From Hofstenia miamia (lineage: Eukaryota; Xenacoelomorpha; Acoela): a stretch of 64,000 nucleotides of DNA. The stretch lies in contig SCFE01000067.1 of NCBI GenBank assembly GCA_004352715.1, positions 724,596 to 788,595 of the forward strand, read 5' to 3'. Made by a program: the position numbers and the translations under genes. This document shows, one piece after another, positions 24,012 through 34,852 of the stretch; within the stretch, counting starts at the first letter, position 1; every line of letters starts with the position of its first letter. Below the pieces are notes generated by a model. It ran no database searches. It was not told the DNA's origin and worked only from the letters and a program-made list of their open reading frames with translations.

Positions 24012-25142
24012 CCACTACCTTATTCAAATAAATGTTAACATATAGCTGTATTTACGTCATAGTTATGTATCAACACCGATTCTAATTGCTAGGTGAATTT
24101 CTAGCTTATCGAGTCGTACAAAACTACAAGAATGTGCAATTTTAAAATGGTAGTAAATATTTTTTCAGTATTCACCACAGATTTTTGGTTTTCATTTGTG
24201 CTTTCATTAAAGAAATTGACTATTTAGCATGCAGCATGTGATTGCCAACAACACTCATTTCTCAACTTTCTTCATTGTACGTATATTAAATAAAGCAATA
24301 TTTTTAAATAATTGCAAATATAATATTATATATTTATATACAGGATGTGGTATATATATATATATATATAAATTTAAATAAAATATACATATAAAGCATT
24401 ATATTTTTATTTAAACACAGCTAAAAAAAGTCACTTCAATTCATTTTCGAAATGTAATTCAGTCTTCGAAATGATTACGATCGCTGCCAATATTTTTGCA
24501 GCCTTGAAGATTCCGACTGGCACACTCTTCGGAACAACTCACTGTCCATTCATTGTACACCATTGGTGATTGCTGATGTAAATTCCTCGATTGCTTGAGG
24601 CTTTCTGTTGTACACCTAGTCTTTCAACGTTCCCCAAAGAAAACGGTCCGGTGGGGTAAGATCAGACAAACGCTGTAGCCATTTCATCCAACCACGCCTT
24701 CTTATCCATCAGGATGTCAAATTAGCATTCTACCAGTTTCGGAAATTTGAAATTGAACTTATTTTATCTGTAAGAAAAAAAACATCGAAATCAGCTGAGA
24801 AATGAGCTAATCATAGATTTTTAACGACCTTAAAAGTATGATTTAAAAGTAAGTCACAATTTTGCCACTTGGGGCCTGCAATCTTGCTTTGTAAGCTTGG
24901 GGTTACCTTGCAACACATCTGGTTTGCCTTACATATTGAGTGAGCTGGGTTTGCACCAGATGGAATGGCGTTTCATGGCTGGAAAGCACCTGTTTTGATT
25001 GGGCTACCTTCCAAAGTTATTGAGCTCCTGCGAACTCAAACCCTTTAACTTTGTTTTCTAAGTACCTTATATGAAAACACTAATGCAGACGAAAACCCAA
25101 ATTTCGAAAAGTAGCTTAGATGTTATCCGTATTGGCAGTAGC
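24011..25142. repeat. Module B2: second full copy of the ~1.13 kb segment
   Basis: Direct copy of 17759-18893. Near 24350-24372, about 20 bases that in B1 read CAAAGTAACTCAAAATACT are replaced by a (TA)n run immediately after ACAGGATGTGG. It otherwise keeps the transposase remnant (about 24455-24695, minus) and the GAGTGAGCTGGGTTTGCACC block. Confidence 0.93.
24455..24695 (-). pseudogene. Tc1/mariner (IS630)-type transposase C-terminal remnant, copy 2
   Basis: Duplicate of the remnant in B1, carrying the same in-frame stop after FLWGTLKD and the same later frameshift. The lesions therefore predate the duplication. Confidence 0.68.
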
Positions 25143-25144
25143 TA

Positions 25145-25146
<2 letters not shown>

Positions 25147-25182
<36 letters not shown>
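25147..25182. repeat. (TA)n microsatellite at the right end of the array
   Basis: Uninterrupted TA tract closing module B2. Confidence 0.95.
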
Positions 25183-25185
<3 letters not shown>

Positions 25186-28100
25186 ATCCTCATTCCTCAA
25201 TAGTCATGCTTAATTCCGATGAAGCAAAATAATTGTTCTTCTTTTCGGGAATTTAAAAATGGCAGCCCTATTAACAAGCATTATAGGTTTTTAAATTTCT
25301 AAATAAATTTCAAATATTATTTTACTGGAATTAGAAATTACCTTAAACTTAATCCCTATTTGCATATAATTCTGTCATTTATGTTGACAAATCAACCATT
25401 TTACTGCTGGTAAGTCAATTAATTGCTGACATTATTTCTACTCCGCTGCCACAACAATGACATTGATAAGTTCCTTCGAATAATACCTTTCACAAATCAG
25501 CAGAACATTTTGATGGATTGTATTAAAAATGAACTCCATTAACATTGAATAGATTTGTCGTTATTTTAACATAATCCCAACTTTTTTTAAACATTTTATG
25601 TTTGTTATAAGAGGATTACTTAAAACATTACATAATTTTGCATTTTGAGATTTGATGATTAGTATCGGAAGCAAGGCATTAAATCGATTGAATGATATTC
25701 GCAATTCACATAAGGGTCGCACATCTTATCAGAAATTAATGGGAGAAAATTAGTTTTGTGAAAAATAATCAATAGATAGTGCATCTGTTATATTAGTGTG
25801 TGTAACCTCTCAAATGCAAAGTTTTCAAGTTCACTAAGATTGTTTCATATTTTGTGTCTGCAAAAATTATAGGTATTATTTAACATTCATATCATTGTTA
25901 TTTCCATTACCACAGACATTTTAAAATCATAAAATATTTGAAAATTAAAGATATACCTAAAAATATTTCATCTCAAAGCTTTCTTCTTTTTTATTATTCT
26001 TTTTGAAAATTAATGTTGGAGGCTCTAGCGTGGCTTTGACGTTTGTATGGATCCACTATTTTTTAGTGCCAGATACTTGCATATTTTTATGTACAATAAA
26101 AATTATTTTTTTTTGAAAATTAAGCTCTAATAGTGAACTAATTAAATTTTAATGAAAAAAAATTCTAAATGATCATAATTCATTTACGAAATTCAAAATG
26201 GCATATGCAATATTGAAAATTATCAAGAAAACTTTTGAAAGAATTCCTAATGCACTTCTTTCTTGACATATTTTCAATTTCTTAATGAAATATTCCATAA
26301 GGTTTTCCAATGCTTTTATGTTTCTTTCAGTAGCAGCTGACCGTATCTGTGACCAAGTTATTCAACTGATAATAGAAAGCGTTGTTTAACAATTTCAGTA
26401 GTTAGATTCAATAATTTGTAGACAAAAACTGTTTTATTGTATAAATTATAATCGTAAGGGTTTGGATTTTGATTTTTTAGAATTACCATCAACTCTTGAC
26501 CTTAAAAATTTCGAAAATCATATGGCATCTTGAAATATTATTTGTAAAATTTTCATGTCAAAATGATCAATTAAATTGAAAATGTTGATTTCATGTTTCT
26601 ATTAATATTTTTCAATGTCAATGTTAAGTAATAAAATATAATTGAAGAAAAATAGTTATTTTTAGACTTAAGCAATTCTGTTTTTGAGATGCTTCTATGA
26701 ATGACATTAATACAGAGGACTTACAACTCCAAAAGATGAGTGAAGTCGGTTGGGTGACTGTATGCATTGCATTGTGCATTAGCTTTAGTATGCTATAATT
26801 CTTTCTAGTATACAATAATATAAGGTGATTTACACATTAGAATATTCACTTAATAATAGCGTAAAGATAATGCATATAGATTTAAAATATAGTTTTTGAA
26901 TCGCTTTTGAAGTTGTGAGTTTTGCCTATTGTAGGTCGCAATAAATTAATGCATTATAAAATAGAATAATCAAAATAATAAATGCAAGACATAGAGTTAC
27001 TTTGTAGTGATTTCCATGAGCAGTCTCGTAAATTCCAAATTGTCTATCCCTATATAGTGTAGCCAAGAATTTTTGAGACAGGATGTTTAGCAATTTGTTT
27101 TGTAAAGTGTGAATTTTTATCAGAAACTTGGTTTTTATAAATTGACACTATTTATTGAGTTTCTTAGAAAATTAGTTCATAAATACTCATTGTTTATTAA
27201 AGCATGACGGAAAAGTAAATTTCATCTGTTAACTGTTCGCAAATTTTTTATTAATAGACATTTCTATCGCGTGTTGTGAAAATTTAAAAGAGTTTCTATT
27301 CGAAATTTTTTAAATTGCGAAAATGAGACAATTTACTGCATTCTAAAAAAATTCGTTAAGAATTGTCCAAAATTTTTTGGATGTGTTCTAATTTACTTCT
27401 CAACAATCTATCTGACATGTCATATTAACATAAATAACATTAGGATAAACACTTAGGTTAAATGATTAACGATTCTGCTTAATTATATTAATTTCTACTA
27501 AAGTATTGTTTATTAAGGGCTACTGGCAGTGGCTTATTGATATTATAAGATGCTTGAAAATGATTTTGACTGCCTAATTTGAAATAAGTACATTTTATTA
27601 TATCGTTGTGCATTCAGGACAATGTTTGACATGGACTCTTATAAAATAATTCTTTTCTACTTGAAAGAATTTTATTCCTTTAGACAGAGAACACAAAGAT
27701 TTCAAGCTTTTCTAAGAACTAAGGAAAGCCAGGATCACAATAGAATTTCTTAAAAACTAAATTACCGCCATATTTTTATTTCCCACGAGATCAATTCCAC
27801 TTTCTTCTCAAAGGCTATTTGACACAAATGCGATTTTCAGGAAAACAAATAATATTTCAAGGACTGGTTAAATATCAAGTGTGTTCTGAATTAGATAAAT
27901 ATTCTCCAGAATCAGATGATTCTATTAGTAACTTGACGCACTTCAATATCATTTGATAGAATTACAGTAATATTCTAAGTTGTCAAATTTATTTATTCAT
28001 TGCTTTATTGCTTTATATTAATGCATTATTAGTGTAACTTTTTAATCATATAATTTATAATTTGAACAACTTACAATCATAATTATTTATTGTAGTGCCT

Positions 28101-29890
28101 TGTGGAATGGCCTTATTGTGATACACAACCGGCTCAGTTTTGATATGTAAGCCGACAATTAAAAATTTGTTAATTTTTTAAAATATTTCAACTACATACG
28201 CCACATCATTCAAAACAAAAGAAAAAATTACGTAAATATAATTTTATATGTGTTTGAACAAATATTAAAATTTAGGTTTTATATAAACTTGCAAAATTTT
28301 TCATTCTTCTTGTAGACACGTGCTTACTACATGCATATGACACTGGAGATGCATGTTTTCTATTATTACATTGAGTACATATTTGTATAAACATTAAACA
28401 AGTAAAACTTATAAATTGAAAGTATGCGTACTAATTTTTCTCATGCACTTTATAGCCATTTGATTTATATAAGCATAATAAATTTTTCATGCTATTTAGA
28501 GAATTATGGTATAAATTTAGATGATAAGTTTAGATCGGAAATACAAGTTGGTCTTTGGCAATTACTTTCCACTCAAACTTACTTTACCCCTCCCTTTCCT
28601 CATTTTTTAAAATTCTTGTCTACAAATGTTATATTAAACGGTGTGCTACACAAGAGAAATTTACTACAATAATTTATAGAGCTGTTGGTGGTGATTACAT
28701 CGACTGTCGGAACATTTATCTCTCATAAAATTTTCAGCAAAAGGCCCATAAATCGTCATTCCTTAAGTTGAAATGGAATTAAATCTTTCTTCCCTCCAAT
28801 CCGACTTTCTTTTGGTTGTTCATTTGAAATACGAGACTGAACTTTTTATATTAATTCCTGGTCATGCACACAATACACTCTTTCTTGTTATACGAATTTC
28901 ATAGTATAAGCAGCATAAAAAACAGAAAGGTGCCAAAATCTCAGTATATAAGATTTCCAGAAATCTCCGAATTAATACTTTATGCCCCAGGCTGATTCTG
29001 AAATATTTCTTAAATTTTGAGCATCTTGAGCTTTGAGATTCTTATTGAAAGAATTCCTATAAAAAAGAAAGGATTCCTATAAAAAAACTGGATTATTGTA
29101 AGCTTGCTACTATTGAAATTGAAATGATTTGGAGCATTTTTTTCACAAAAAAATACTCAATAAAATACATTTCAGTTGATATGAATCCACACTTAATGAC
29201 GAAATCTGTCAGACGAATGTATTTTCTAGGAATGTTATGTTGCATTTTGAACCAGATTAAACCAAATGTCATTCTGATTAGTACAAGATCGAAGAAAAAG
29301 ATATATTGACATAAGAGATAGAATATCTCTCTAATTCTTTGCTTTTTGAATAATAAATGCAACATCAAAAATGACTGATAAGTAAAAAGCGGAAGGCTTC
29401 TGGCAAATGTCCTAAGGAAGTTAGAATGAACTTCTAATTCATGTCAATAATGAAATTATTAAATAAAGGCACACGAAATTAGATTAGGCTTTGTTTAATT
29501 TAAGTGAAGTTCTGTTCTTAAAGAATATAAAACCTTTTTCAAATTCAGATAATGATAAAGTACAAGTTCGATTAATTATTATTAATGTTCAAGTGTGTAG
29601 CATCTCTCACAGCGTCAATCTCATTGAACTAATTTTTAAGTAAGCCTTTTCGAAGCAAATTTCTAAAAAAACATAAATTGATTCTGCCTAAAGTCATTCC
29701 TACATTTTTTATCATTTGATGTAACTTTTAACATTTTGCAGCGTAAATTTGTAATAATAAACTATGGGTTTTAAAAATTTTTAAAAACAAAAAACTAGAA
29801 CAATTCGGTAAATTTTAATTCTAAGGCATACTAAAGACTTTCCCAACATGAACATGCATTGAAATATAATTTCTTTGCAGAGAAATTTTA
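25183..29890. other. 4.7 kb with no recognisable feature
   Basis: AT-rich sequence read on both strands. Open frames are short and of low-complexity composition (for example 28424-28672 and 29368-29093). I see no exon with matching splice signals, no RNA gene and no repeat terminus. Confidence 0.45.
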
Positions 29891-29891
29891 C

Positions 29892-29918
<27 letters not shown>
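29891..29918. repeat. (TA)n microsatellite
   Basis: TA tract followed by GTGTGTATC. Confidence 0.95.
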
Positions 29919-29924
<6 letters not shown>

Positions 29925-31850
29925 ATCATTTTTTGCAATATTTCATATTATGGAACAATTTTTACCATAAATTTTAATTTTCATGAAATTTTTAAAATTT
30001 AATACTGAATAGTCGAGATATCTTTACCATGCAAAGCATAGTATATTCCTAATACCCATACCTTAGAAATGCTTACACGTTATTGGCCAGATGGGTCAAG
30101 TTGTCACATTTTTAATACATTTTAATACAAATCTTTATGATACAGTTAATAATGCCTGTGTTATTTGTGATTTAATATTATTATATTTATTGTCATTGTT
30201 GTGAATATTATTGCTTGCATTTGGAAATATATGTGTATTCTATGACTAGCATTTAGATTTACTATTGTACTTTAATGCGATTGTTTTTCTTAATATAAGA
30301 ATACAAAAGGCAGGTGTTGGAAATTAGAACAAAATATTCAAAGTTGCTGTGATGGTATTTTGAGGGAACACAGCGCTGGGCAGGAGTTGATAACAACTGT
30401 ATTGCATTTTGCTACTAGCGATTAAAAAGCATTTTAGTTAAAAAGTTTTACGATCTTAAGTGCAATTCCGTAATGTCACTCCTCGGGCCAACTGGGATTT
30501 CATTGACTTTAAACTTGATTAAAGCATTCATTTCAACTCAATTTGACTGCGTGGAGATATTATTCCTGAACAGCGTAATTTTTTACAATTTGTTTCGTTA
30601 ATGGAAACATGCAATATCGGAAAATGAAAATAAAATTTAATCAATTTTTAAATAAATTTTTTATTTCCAAACATTACTGCAGAAATTCTATGTTTCGAAG
30701 AATATAATATAATATAGATAGAGGATTGTAATTATATAGTGGTTTGTCAAAAAATAATGTTTGAAATACGTTCAAAATTGTACGATGCATGAAAAAATTG
30801 AACCATTTTCAAAGATACAAAAAAACAATGATTTATCTGGCATTGAGTTGATGGAAACGAGTTAAGAACATTGTTGGAAGTCGGTCACAATTTTTGTGAC
30901 CCAATCTGCAATTGACCCTGAGTTTTGTCAAATCGACCTGTCAAATTTAGTATGGTAATTTTTCAAACGGAAGCGTTACCCTTGAGGTGAATAAAAACTT
31001 ATTTCAAATCAGGGCACACTATGGAAAAACGATATTTAATTCAAACTAAGCATGTAATAGGATATCTTATGATGTAGAAACATATTTGCCCCCATTAATA
31101 AATATTTTATTTGTCAAAATATCTATTTATCTATCTATCTAAATTAGGTATCAGGAATTTAAAAAATTGCTGTCTCCTCAATAATGAGCAAAACGAAAAT
31201 TGCGAAGTCTAAGGGCCTTCGGGGGAAATTTCGCTAAGAGGATTATTTGTATTCTACGCTTGAAAGAATAAAAAGGCAGCCAAGTGAATTCTTCCGGATT
31301 GCATCACCAGATGTCCAGTATGAAGAGCAGGCTTTCCCTTGCCTTTAAGCAATCGAAAAAGTAATGATAAACAAAGTCCCTGTCATTATAATGTGGATTT
31401 TGGGACCCTATTTCTTTGTTGTATAACTGTTTGGCCTATTCTTGTATATACTTTTTGAAGACAATTATATAGTTTCCAAAATATAATTATGAATAATAAT
31501 GTAATTATTGGTCGATAATACAATTATATAGCATTGAATATAATTTTTGATACCTGTTAAGTCTTAACAGATTGAGATATAATTCTTATGTCTAGAAAAG
31601 AAGATTCAGTAAGTAATAATGTACATGCATGCATGCATTAAATTATACTATCAAAGCCAAGCTTAAGTACGTCATGTTTTTTTAACATCGTTAATTAATA
31701 AAATTTAAGAAATTATTGAAATTCGTTTAATATAATAATGTTAACAATAACATAATATTATATTATTATATTAGAAAAATTGAATTATTACTTAGGAATA
31801 GAATTATAAATTTATAATTTCACAGCTTAGCATATCATTAATAAAATTTT
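29919..31850. other. No confident feature
   Basis: AT-rich sequence with small simple repeats (TATC units near 31125-31140; GCAT units near 31624-31638). No gene recognised. Confidence 0.45.
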
Positions 31851-31857
31851 GTATGAG

Positions 31858-32780
31858 AGGCATTCAAATAATTCCGGAATTAAAAAAATCCACAAGTGCC
31901 AATAAGATAAAACATATTTAAGCATAGCAGCAGGAAGAGCATAATTTTGTCTATCTAATGGTTGCTAGCAATTAATTTTTGCTTGGAAACGAAACAGTGA
32001 GGTAGTAGATGATAAAAGACAGTTCTTGACCCACTGAACGTAACCATTTGATATAAGAACCAACATGAAATTTTTAATCAAGCTTGGTTAGAAAGGAACG
32101 GAGGTCATTCGAGCTCTGCAAAGGGATTATACGTGCATTTATAAATTGATTGAAAGATTTCGAGATGGTAGAGAAACTGTTGAAGATGATGAGGGTCGTG
32201 GTAAACAAACAACTTCGAAAAATGTTGAAGAAGTGGTTGATGTTATGAGCCTAGTCAAGGAAGATAGAACATTAACTGTTTATGATATAGCTCAGAATAT
32301 GAACATATCATTCGATTTTACATGACTATTTAGGCCTCAGCAAGTTTTTGGCTCGATGAGTTCCAAAAGCGTTGCACCCAGATCAGCTCAGAATTGAACT
32401 GTCAATTGCAATTTTGACTAGAATTGAAACAAATGAAGCCAGTTTTTTTCAGTCGAATCATCACTGGGGATGGAACAAGGTAATGGCAACGGTTTTCTGG
32501 GACTCAGGAGGAGTCGTGATGTAGACTTTTTAGAAAGTCAAAAAACTGTCACAGGGGTTTATTGTGTAGAAATTTTAAGAAGATTGAGAGCGAAATTAAC
32601 TAAAAAGCGTCCAAGAAAGCTTCATCGTTCAATACTCTTTCACCATGACAACGCCCCAGCACATTCTGATTGCGTTACAAAAGAAGTTTTGAGAGAATTT
32701 CGATCGGAATTGTTGCCATATCCATCTCAGAACCGGCCCTCGGAAGACCAATTTCTTACATTTCGTGTATTTCAATTCAA
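31858..32780 (+). pseudogene. mariner (SETMAR-type) transposon remnant
   Basis: A terminal-repeat-like start, GAGAGGCATTCAAATAATTC, at about 31856-31875 is followed by coding scraps in order. At 32065-32320 these are MKFLIKLG, a stop, then LIERFRDGRETVEDDEGRG and EDRTLTVYDIAQNMNIS. These match the N-terminal helix-turn-helix region of mariner transposases ('W..RF..GRESVEDD.R.GR' and 'LT...IA....IS'). At 32470-32750 are FLESQKTVTGVYCVEILRRL and SILFHHDNAPAHS, the catalytic-core block with HHDNAPAHS containing the second aspartate. The following 'PYSPDLAP.D' block is frameshifted. The centre with the first catalytic aspartate is degraded. No right terminus was found; the LINE remnant begins just downstream on the opposite strand. 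Confidence 0.85.
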
Positions 32781-32894
32781 GTTCGTGATTAGTCTACCAA
32801 AAGAGATGCTAAGGAATTCCCTGGGTTTCTTCATTATATCCAACTTGAAAATGGCGACTTTGCCCATACATCGTGCACGTAGTTCTGGATGATG

Positions 32895-34130
32895 TTTTCT
32901 CCATGTTTGCGTTGACGGTTCGCTATAAGCAAATAAATGTGGGTCCTAAATATGACCCTTGTGGAATACCCCTATTGCTGTAGCCCAATTTCAGACTAAA
33001 TTTTCTCTCAGATAAGTAAATCTATGAACGAATCATGTCGGTAAGAAGACTACAAGAAACCAATTTGTTGATCAAATTGGAGTGATTGACAATGTAGAAG
33101 GATTTAGAATAGTCATATAAGTGAAATATTATGAATGCATTCGAAAGGTCGTCTAAAAATGAATGGATTTTAAATACTAAGGTTAAAAACACATCGCGTA
33201 CCATCAGGGAGCATAAAGCTTGAGGTACAATGTGATCTATGTACTTGGTGATAATAATTAATATGAGGTTCAGATATGCTACAGTTAAAAATGTGACAAG
33301 CTGGTTCCTCTAAAACCTCAAAAGCTGCCATGGTCAGCTTCGTGGAAATTTTATCATTTCCAGATGAGTTTGTCTGCTTTACAAGTGCTAGAGAGAGATA
33401 CGTGTGTGAGATTCAACTTTCATAAAAAAGTTACCATCATCAAGTGTTACATGCTCATAAAAACCATTGGTTTACGAGATTGTAGAAAAAATTTTTGCAA
33501 TTACATCAAGGTCATCCTCCAGTACACCTAGAATTGTACAGTAGTGAAGGCAAACCCGTTTGCTTTGTTATTGCCAGGCACATTATAGACAGCAACACAG
33601 ATGAATGGCATCTTGCTCTTTTTTGCCATGATTATTACTTAATTAAGCTTCTCATCATTGTTAAAATGATACTTCTGGTCGTTCTTGTTATGTCAAATTT
33701 CACACTAGTCGCTAAAAACATTAACAGGGAATTGCTTAGATGGCATTCGAACACTTTGAGTTTCATTGAAATTGATAGCAATAAGCGAAGTTGGTTTTCG
33801 CTTCGTGAAAATTTTGACAAAACTGGCAAGTAGATCATGCACTAGAATAGTGTAGGCTGGCTTTTCAGGGGCATCTGATTTTGGCCAAGCAGATCGATTA
33901 CTTGCTGTTAACGAGTGGCGGGAATAAGAGCCCATAATGATGCAAATCAGAAATAGTTGAGCTGAGAAAAATTACGCCCATTTCAGAATTCTTGTGTGTA
34001 GATAGGCCAACCAGATTCACAATGTCCAACTGTTTAGATACTCTCAGGAGATGTTAATATCACCTGATATATCACCCTATTATCACAGAGTCAATTTCAG
34101 AGTGAGCCAACCTGCGCACAACTAAAAAGA
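32895..34130 (-). pseudogene. Jockey/CR1-like LINE remnant (endonuclease and RT pieces)
   Basis: On the minus strand, 33204-32926 is one frame with a single internal stop at about 33022. It reads DYSKSFYIVNHSNLINKL, then YLSERKFSLKLGYSNRGIPQ and GSYLGPTFICL. These match the reverse transcriptase blocks 'D.SKAFDTVNH..LL.KL' and 'YL..R...V....S....GVPQGS.LGP.LF'. The expected active-site FADD/YADD block downstream is missing. Further upstream in the minus sense, near 34064-34050, GDINI resembles the endonuclease motif GDFN, and IFLSSTISD near 33955 resembles the 'IDHI...SDH' endonuclease end. Frames between are broken. The element is 5'-truncated or decayed, and antisense to the neighbouring mariner and SLC7A14-like gene. 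Confidence 0.7.
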
Positions 34131-34700
34131 AATAATACGCGCTGGTCTAGCCAACCAATTTCTAACGTTGGCAAAAAATATTGTTGTTTGTGAAAGTGTC
34201 CCCCAAACTTAATCAAATTTATTTGTCTCCACATAATATTCATAGTTTGCAAACTCTATTGAGACTAAGAGTCGAATAAATCTACCAATACTGCATGAAT
34301 CCAAGAATTTTCTAGAATTCAAAGTCTCAGGATTGAGATATTCGTACTATATTAACCTGCTGATGTAAGACTGAATAAATCAAAGAAGTTGGCATAAAAT
34401 ATCTTGAAGATTCAGGAATTTATCGAATTAGAAAAGATGAGATAATTTTAACACATCGGAAATATCTGGGAAAACCGAGATATAAAATAAATGTTTTGAA
34501 ATGCTTATTTTTATTTCAAAACACATCTTAATAGTACTTAGATCAGATAAACTTGGCAGTGAACTAATTAGGGAATGACTTCTTCACCAAAAGCTATGAA
34601 ATGCATACACGACAGATGATGAAATAATATGACCAAAAAAACTGTTTTAGTATTTTGAAGAAGCCTGAATTTTATAAAATTTAATATTAACTGCATTTAG

Positions 34701-34852
34701 ATGTCTCACAACTTTGGATTTGGTGTCATTAGGTGTAGGAAGCTGCATTGGTACTGGGATGTATGTAGTTGCTGGTCTCGTAGCGAGGGAAATGGCTGGA
34801 CCCGGTGTCATCTTTTCGTTTTTAATAGCAGCAATAGCTTCATTATTATCAG
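34701..34852 (+). CDS. SLC7A14: SLC7A14-like exon 1 (first recognised)
   Basis: Acceptor CTGCATTTAG precedes the exon and donor GTATAC follows it. The exon enters in phase 2: one base (A) completes a codon, then [19 protein letters not shown] and the rest. It encodes transmembrane helix 1 with the GSCIGTG substrate-binding break and most of helix 2 ([18 protein letters not shown]). It leaves in phase 1 and the split Gly codon is completed by the next exon. The ATG at 34701 is out of frame, so this is not the start exon; about 50-60 N-terminal residues must come from upstream. Confidence 0.93.

Noticed and set aside
31621-31640. GCAT repeat as a regulatory array
   Set aside because: Only a few units; simple-sequence slippage explains it.
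33495-33833. 112-codon plus-strand frame
   Set aside because: It lies antisense to the LINE remnant and is best explained as its shadow.
34701-34703. ATG at the first base of exon 1 as the start codon of the transporter
   Set aside because: It is out of frame with the conserved [11 protein letters not shown] sequence and directly follows a splice acceptor.
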